NCBI RefSeq assembly: GCF_004664715.2
Contig: NC_051063.1
Coordinates: 114,810,829 to 114,874,828, forward strand
Direction: 5' to 3'
Length of the DNA: 64,000 nt
Origin: Peromyscus leucopus
Lineage: Eukaryota > Chordata > Mammalia > Rodentia > Cricetidae
Under the pieces are notes generated by a model, which was given only the letters and a program-made list of their open reading frames with translations, had not been told where the DNA came from and made no database searches. Positions 58,350-64,000 of the stretch are shown in pieces (the first letter of the stretch is position 1; every line of letters begins with the position of its first letter). Made by a program: the position numbers and the translations under genes.

Positions 58350-58722
58350 GGGCAATACTTCAGTGCTGCAGCCCTTTAATACATTTAGTTCCTCTTGTTG
58401 TGGTGATTCTTAATCATAAAGTTATTTTGTTAGTTCATGTAATTGTAATTTTTTTTTTAGTTTTTTGAGACAGGGTTTCTCTGTGTAGCTTTGCGCCTTT
58501 CCTGGAACTCACTTGGTAGCCCAGGCTGGCCTCAAACTCACAGAGATCCGCCTGGCTCTGCCTCCCAAGTGCTGGGATTAAAGGCGTGCGCCACCACCGC
58601 CTGGCCTTCATAATTGTAATTTTGCTACTGTTATGAATTGTAATGTAAATATGTTTCCCATTGGTTTGAGGGTCGCAACCCACAGGTTGAGAACAACTGC
58701 AATACTTGAAGGAACACCTAAG
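58350..58722 (-). repeat. hAT-like repeat split by B1
   Basis: 'gcagccctttaatac...gttcctcttgttgtggtga' and 'gggtcgcaacccacaggttg agaac' are the two ends of a small rodent hAT/Charlie-type element. A reverse B1 (about 58451-58607) is inserted, with 'attgtaatttt' repeated on both sides (58441 and 58613). Confidence 0.7.
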
Positions 58723-59058
58723 AATGTGGAGGGTTGTGTATGACGGATCTAGGATAAATTGGTGGCTTTGGCACTGTCCCCTCATTGCAGTCATAGTCAC
58801 TGATGGGCCGATTGACTTGTCTCTACTACACTCAAGAGCTTCACTCCAAACTATAGCATGTCGTAGAGTATAACTTGATCTAAACTCCTTCTTCTTGGAT
58901 AGGTATACAGTTCAGTAGTTGAGAGGCTGATGATATAATAAGTTAAGTATACAGATGATATAATAACCTTTGAGTTCTACGTTTAACTATACAACAAGGA
59001 GCCCATTTCTTTCCTGGATTACACCTTCAACAGTGAATGTACCTTTTTAAAAATTACA
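58723..59058. other. Intergenic stretch, nothing recognised
   Basis: About 0.33 kb, no repeat or gene recognised. Confidence 0.5.
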
Positions 59059-59059
59059 T

Positions 59060-59237
59060 TCATTTGTGTTGTGGACAAGTGTGTGGGTATGTGCATGCCC
59101 CGATGCCCGTGCGGAGGTCAGATGACAACTTGTGGGACTGGTTCTCTCCTACCATAATAGCTCTTGGGGATTGAACTCAGATTATCATCAGGCTTTCTGG
59201 CAAGTGCCTTATCCCCCTGAACCGTCTCATTGGCCCC
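59060..59237 (-). repeat. B3-like SINE
   Basis: Reverse, diverged ('gcggaggtcagatgacaact' to 'aaccgtctcattggcccc'). Confidence 0.7.
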
Positions 59238-59261
59238 AAGGAACATATCCCACCCCTAAAC

Positions 59262-59375
59262 TTTTTTTCTTTTGTTTTTTGACAGTCTTTCTGTGTAGCC
59301 TGAACTTGTCCCCAAACACTCTTGCCTCAGCCTCCTTCATGTTGAGAATATAGGTGAATGCCACCACACCCAGCT
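59262..59375 (-). repeat. B1 SINE, partial
   Basis: Reverse, diverged B1 ('ttttgacagtctttctgtgt' to 'gaatgccaccacacccagc'). Confidence 0.75.
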
Positions 59376-59815
59376 TAGTCACAGAACTTTTGGAAGTATA
59401 TAGGCGATTAGCCTGGGCATCTCAAAAGTAGATAAGACCAACTGGCAGAGTTGCAAGCATCTCTACATTGCTAATGCCATTTGAAGTCAAAAGCATGTGC
59501 TCTCTTCCAAGGGCACGAAGGACATGAGGACAAGTGCTGTTTGAGGATAAGGAATACAGTAAGATTCTGACCTGTGATTCAGTCTTCCTGGAGCCCCTGA
59601 TCTGCATGGACTCCATATCTAGTTCATTTATGAAAGAAACAGAAAAAGTAAAAGGAGCAGAACATTACCAGACCTATTTCTCGCCCTGAAGACAGGGTCA
59701 GCTACAAAATTTGTAGGGTACAAGTGAAAATGCAAGCTCCTGTTTAAAAAGGTGAATGTAAGGTTACAACAGGAACTAATGTCAACTTGACAGGGCCAAG
59801 AGTCACCAAAGAAAC
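59376..59815. other. Intergenic stretch, nothing recognised
   Basis: Unassigned flank of the solo LTR. Confidence 0.45.
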
Positions 59816-60410
59816 TGAAAGACCCCCAGGGGAGATCTTCCTTCTGGAGAGACCCCAAACCCAAGGAACACACCGAAACCACCGATCAGATGCAAACAGC
59901 AAGAGGGTTTATTAGATACACAGGTACCCGGGGCGAAGTCTCTCGGAGGACTTGCGCCCCTTCCTAGGGCAAGGGGGACTTTTTATGGGATCCCAGGGGC
60001 GGAGGCGCGGTTACAGAAGCGAGAAGCATAGTTACAGGGCTCTTATTGGTTGTTTCAAAGAAGGCCAGGGTGAACTTGGGGTTGCGTTCTTTAATTATCA
60101 GAAGTTTGATGTGTGGCTGACTTGGCCTTGCCCAGGGTATAGTGGGTGTTTTTCCAGCCCAGCTGCTTATTCCTCAAGGCCAGGGGCCAGTCATAAAATA
60201 TCCTGATTTGACTCAACTGTTTTTCTCCCAAGGCCGCCGACCACAGTTATCTCTCTCCCAAGGCCGGATGGCTAGCCACAGCTGTGAACTCCTGTTTTTC
60301 TGATTCCTTCAGAATGGCGTTTCTTAGGCTAAGTTATTGGGACGGGGGGGGGGGGGGGCATTTCATCGGCCCAACGCCCCATGTCCTCATAATGGAGCGG
60401 GGGTCTTTCA
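59816..60410 (-). mobile_element. Solo LTR, gammaretroviral (ERV1) type
   Basis: 595 bp with TGAAAGACCCCC at one end and GGGGGTCTTTCA at the other, a perfect 12-bp inverted terminal repeat like that of murine-leukaemia-type LTRs. AAAC flanks both sides (59812-59815 and 60411-60414), the 4-bp target duplication typical of gammaretroviruses. Read on the minus strand it has a CATAAAAAG TATA-like box, a GC-rich R region, then CTAATAAACCCTCTTGC as poly(A) signal and U5. A G15 run lies at 60344-60358. No viral genes remain, so it arose by LTR-LTR recombination of a provirus. No intact retrovirus is present. Confidence 0.93.
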
Positions 60411-61404
60411 AAACCAATCTCTGGGCCTGTCTGTGAGGGGTTATTTAGATTAGATTTACAGAGTTCCAAAAACCAATCCTAAGCGTGTGGCACCATTACA
60501 AGGGTCCTGAACTGCATAAAAGAAGTGGACCAAACAGCAGCATTCATTGTGTTCACTGAAGCAGTGTGACCAGCCATCTCCTGTCCCTGCTACCACTCCG
60601 TTCCTACCACGACAGACTGCAGTCTCTCAAACTAGTCATCAGTTACTTTGTCACAGTGACACAAAAGGTAATACCAGGTTCTAGACAAAAAGCTCTCTTT
60701 CCAGTTTTTTTAAAAATGCTTTTTAGTAAAGTTAAGATGTTCTGTAATTAGCATGCAGTTTAGTATTAGCCCTCATATTGTACTATGCATGCAAACATAT
60801 GAGTACTTAGCTCATGAAAGTCACAGAAATTAAACAAGTGTTATTTTGTGGTCTGTACACGTGTTTGTATATTTTGTTCCTTCAGTACAGTAGAAACACC
60901 ACTCCCTAGAAGTAATTCAATGGTTGATTAACAGTCTACACTAGTGAAAAATGCTGTTATGTGTGTTCAAAGTAAGTTCTGTTTTTAACTGAGAGCATGG
61001 CCTCCTGGGACTGTCAGCACTTCTGCCTACCCTGTTGTATATGTAAGTTGTTTCCCAAGCACTTGTCTGGAACCTTGCTGAATTCTACATGTTATGGGTC
61101 CATTGGCATTTCTGTGTGTTTGGGGTCCGAGGAGTGCCATATACCGATGGAGGGCAAGAAACAGCTGAGTTGTTATCTCCTGTCTCAACACACATGTCCC
61201 ATTGATAGTGACAGCATTGTTAAACAAGTCATAGGCCCTTTCTGAGGAACAGGGCCTCAGACAGGTGTGATCTAGACAGTTGTTAAGTCAGAGCTCAAAA
61301 AAGGCCTTATGCTCTTTTCTTTTGGTGTAATACGGTAATACTCTGTTAAACTGCAAGTTTATACAGCTACACACGCTAAACAGCCCCAAAGTCTAAATAG
61401 GAAA
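60411..61404. other. Intergenic stretch, nothing recognised
   Basis: About 1 kb, no SINE body or gene recognised. Confidence 0.5.
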
Positions 61405-61889
61405 TGTTGTGGAATATTATTTTAACTAGGCAAAGATGTGTTACATTTGTTTATGCTGATGAACATTACTTTAACTGTGTAAAGGTGTGCTACTTTTATG
61501 TTGCATTTGTTTAATTATGTAAAGATGTGTTGCATCTGTTTCACCTTGCCTGCCTAAGCGACCTAATTGGCCTAATAAAAAGCTCAATGACCAATAACCA
61601 GGCAGAGAGAATAAGTAGGAGCAGGACTCTAAGAACGAAGGAAGAAGAATCAGAAAGAAGAGGAGGAGAGAGAGAGGGACATGTCCAAGGCCAGAAGCCA
61701 GGCAGATGCCAGGCAGCCAGACACAGAGACAGCAGGAAAGTAAGATAGAAAGAAAGAAAGAAAGGGAAAGAGTCCTTGAGAAACAGATTAAAATAAGAGC
61801 TAAAATAAGGCCGAGTGTTCATAACTAATAAGCTTCTGTGTCATGATTTTGGAGCTGGTTGGTGGCCCAAAAGAAAAAAGCATGGTACA
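61405..61889 (+). mobile_element. Solo LTR, ERV2-like
   Basis: Begins TGTTGTGGAATATTATTTTA and ends ATGGTACA. It has repeated 'gtaaagatgtgttgcat' units in U3, a CTAATAAAAAGC motif at 61572, purine-rich R and a 'gagctggttggtggccc' end. It shares its start with the LTR at 7277. Flanks (AGGAAA and GGGAAG) match only partly, so the target duplication is not proven. Confidence 0.65.
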
Positions 61890-62108
61890 GGGAAGTCCTG
61901 AATGTAATCCCAGTTGTGACAATGTAGACACATGCTTAAATTTTAAAAAAAATTTTTAATGTCCCAGGGATAGAGGCCAGAAGGACTGGGGAGGAAATGA
62001 ATGTCAATATTCATTTATGAATGTCATGTTATATATATATAAATACTTAGCAATACTTTCCATAGTGAAAGAAACATTATAAAGTAAATATAGATTATGA
62101 AAGAAGTA
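61890..62108. other. Intergenic stretch, nothing recognised
   Basis: AT-rich, with a short (TA)n at about 62032. Confidence 0.5.
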
Positions 62109-62290
62109 AACGCTGGGAGGTGGTGGTGCACACCTTTGATCCTAGTACTTGGGAAGCAGAGGCAGGTTGAGCTCTGAGTTCAAGGGCAGCCTGGTCTACA
62201 GCGTGAGTTTCAGGACAGCCAGGGCTACACACAGAAACCCTGTCTTGAAAAACAAACAAACGAAACAACAAAAAAGGACCAAAACCAAAC
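62109..62290 (+). repeat. B1 SINE
   Basis: Complete forward B1 with AAAC-rich tail. Confidence 0.92.
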
Positions 62291-63230
62291 AAAAAAGGAA
62301 AGCACTTCATAACATTAGCTTTTCCTACCTTCCTTGTTATAGGAATTTAGGAGTCACTGTTCTAGGATAGATATTGGAATGAACAGCTGTTTTTCACAAG
62401 TACTTTGACCTGGAAAAATCCTTGTGGAAAACTGATTGTTTGCCATGATTTGTAGAACTGTTTTACTGAAGGGGCATTGTAACCATCCCATAACTGGTCA
62501 CAAGATGCCTCAGGCACACCTGAAGCTCTTGTATTATTTTATATTGCAAATGATATATAATAAAAGACTAGAGTTATGAGGGCATGTGATGCTCTCCTTT
62601 AGTAAGACATGTAAATTAGATTAGGGACCTTGGTGTGAGGAAATACTTTGTGCACCCCAATCCTTCCTTCCTATGCAAAAGGCACAGGGATTAAAGCTGA
62701 GAAGAGAGAGTATCAGTGGCAGTGGATAATAGGTATCTCTGCCAATGCAGTAAGCCAGATCAAGCCAAACTGGAAAAGTTTAACAGCAGGTTTCCTGAGA
62801 AAAAGCAACTCCCAGGTGGGTTCACTGGTCTCAGAGGACGAGGCAAGAGAAGTCATATGCCTGAGCTAAGGCAGGGAGGCTTTATAGATTGTAGGTGAAG
62901 GGTGATGATGTGCCTGCCACAAGCTGGGTTTGTGCCCAAGTATGGTCAAAGGTTGAGCGCTTAGGTGGGGACCTGGGCAGCTGACAACTTCAGAGGAGGA
63001 AGCTGCAATAGCCACCAAGAATGCGAAACTGGGCTTTTGGCACTGCCTTTCCTTCCTTAGGAGACTCTCTGAGTGGGCGGGGTTTGGAGAGAGACAGGAA
63101 TAGGGCTTCCTGGACCATGCAGAGGAGAGCTGGAGGCTCCAACCAACCAGTTAATCCTCGATGCTAGTTTAGATAGTTTTGTATTTCCTATGAGCCTTTT
63201 ATGGAAATGCATACCAAAAGGGGGGGGGGC
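62291..63230. other. Intergenic stretch, nothing recognised
   Basis: About 0.94 kb. ORFs of up to 73 codons match nothing I know. A G-rich run lies at about 63221-63229. Confidence 0.5.
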
Positions 63231-63231
63231 A

Positions 63232-63375
63232 TTTAAGCGAGGTATGGTGCTCATGTTTGTAATTCCAGCACTTGAGAAGTGTAGGAAAGAGAAAAGTTCA
63301 AGATCATCCTTGACTACATGGCCAAGCTCCAGGCCAGTCTAGACTACACAAAACTTATCTCAAAAGAAAAAAAAA
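63232..63375 (+). repeat. B1 SINE, diverged
   Basis: Forward old B1 ('aggtatggtgctcatgtttg' to 'acttatctcaaaagaaaa'). Confidence 0.75.
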
Positions 63376-63468
63376 GGCATTTTACAATAAAACTCCCACC
63401 AATCCACCAATTAAGCACCACCAGATGCTATTCTCAGTGGCAGTTATCAATTAAATTATCATTTAATC

Positions 63469-63633
63469 AGCCGGGGCGGTGGTGGCCTATGCCTTTGATC
63501 CCAGCACTAAGGAGGCAGAGCCAGGTGGATCTCTGTGAGTTCGAGGCCAGCCTGGTCTACAGAGCGAGATCCAGGACAGGCTCCAAAGCTACACAGAGAA
63601 ACCCTGTCTTTAAAAACAAAACAAAACAAAAAA

Positions 63634-63634
<1 letters not shown>
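63469..63634 (+). repeat. B1 SINE
   Basis: Complete forward B1 with an AAAAC-rich tail running into (AT)n. Confidence 0.94.

Positions 63635-63635
<1 letters not shown>

Positions 63636-63674
<39 letters not shown>
63636..63674. repeat. (AT)n microsatellite
   Basis: About 19 AT units at the end of the B1 tail. Confidence 0.96.
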
Positions 63675-63679
<5 letters not shown>

Positions 63680-63950
63680 TAATCCTTATAACAACCCTGA
63701 AATATAAGTATACTGTTCTCATTTTGTAAATGAGCCATTGAAGAAGCTGTTATATAGCTTGCCCACAGTTGTACGGCTTATTAGTGGGAAGGGAAAAAAA
63801 AAGAATATAAGCAAGAAAAAAACACAACTACTTGTTAAAATTAGTACTTCTGGTCCTTCATGGCCCCAGGAGGAAGGAGGTTCACGAGTTCGAGGTCAAC
63901 CTGACCTATATAATGACCCCATGCCATAAAGATAATCAGATAAAAATACG
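63675..63950. other. Intergenic stretch, nothing firm
   Basis: 63880-63930 ('acgagttcgaggtcaacctg') is a short B1-like core. The rest is unassigned. Confidence 0.4.
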
Positions 63951-63952
63951 GA

Positions 63953-64000
63953 AGCGCTGGACAGATGGCTCAGCAATTAAGAGCATGGCTGTTCTTCCAC
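63953..64000 (+). repeat. B2 SINE, cut by window end
   Basis: Head of a B2/B3 ('gctggacagatggctcagca' to 'gctgttcttccac'). Continues beyond the window. Confidence 0.85.

Noticed and set aside
63507..63722. Ile-Tyr repeat ORFs
   Set aside because: Produced by (AT)n at the end of a B1 tail.
54761..64000. First exon of a downstream gene (Hikeshi follows EED in human)
   Set aside because: No CpG island or Hikeshi-like coding exon is visible here. In human the gap is over 20 kb, so it probably lies beyond the window.

Overview
This is nuclear DNA of a muroid rodent, most likely a cricetid (hamster, deer mouse or vole type). The evidence is dense B1, B2, B3, ID and B4 SINEs, L1 3' ends of rodent type, mys-like and other rodent LTRs, and B1 copies with the 'caggaaaggcgcaaagct' variant common in cricetids. 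The species cannot be fixed by eye. Nothing bacterial is present.

The window holds one complete protein-coding gene, Eed (embryonic ectoderm development), the WD40 subunit of Polycomb repressive complex 2. It is on the + strand, with the AUG at 30008 and the stop at 54479-54481. I placed all 12 coding exons by conceptual splicing. They give 441 codons without a frameshift or internal stop, and every intron has GT-AG ends. The H3K27me3 aromatic cage (F97, Y148, W364, Y365) is intact. The promoter is a CpG island at about 29180-30450 with an E2F-type motif, an NRF1-like palindrome and a (GC)n tract. The reading frame is open upstream of the AUG, and an in-frame GTG lies exactly 94 codons upstream, as expected for the known GUG-initiated 535-residue isoform. 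Intron 4 carries the sequence signature of a U12-type (minor spliceosome) intron.

Layout: 1-29100 is intergenic and made mostly of transposon layers. It includes a deleted mys-like endogenous retrovirus with an integrase C-terminal remnant (7277-10480), a 16-bp minisatellite (15214-15563), an ERV1-like solo LTR (about 18657-19155) and a partial provirus bracketed by a 183-bp near-perfect direct repeat (21963-23354). 29180-54740 is the Eed CpG island, gene body and poly(A) signals. 54740-64000 is downstream intergenic DNA with a B2-split RPL37A processed pseudogene (56858-57405), a gammaretroviral-type solo LTR with a perfect 4-bp target duplication (59816-60410) and a second solo LTR (61405-61889). 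SINE boundaries are by eye, accurate to about 5-20 bases. Family names of older repeats are provisional.
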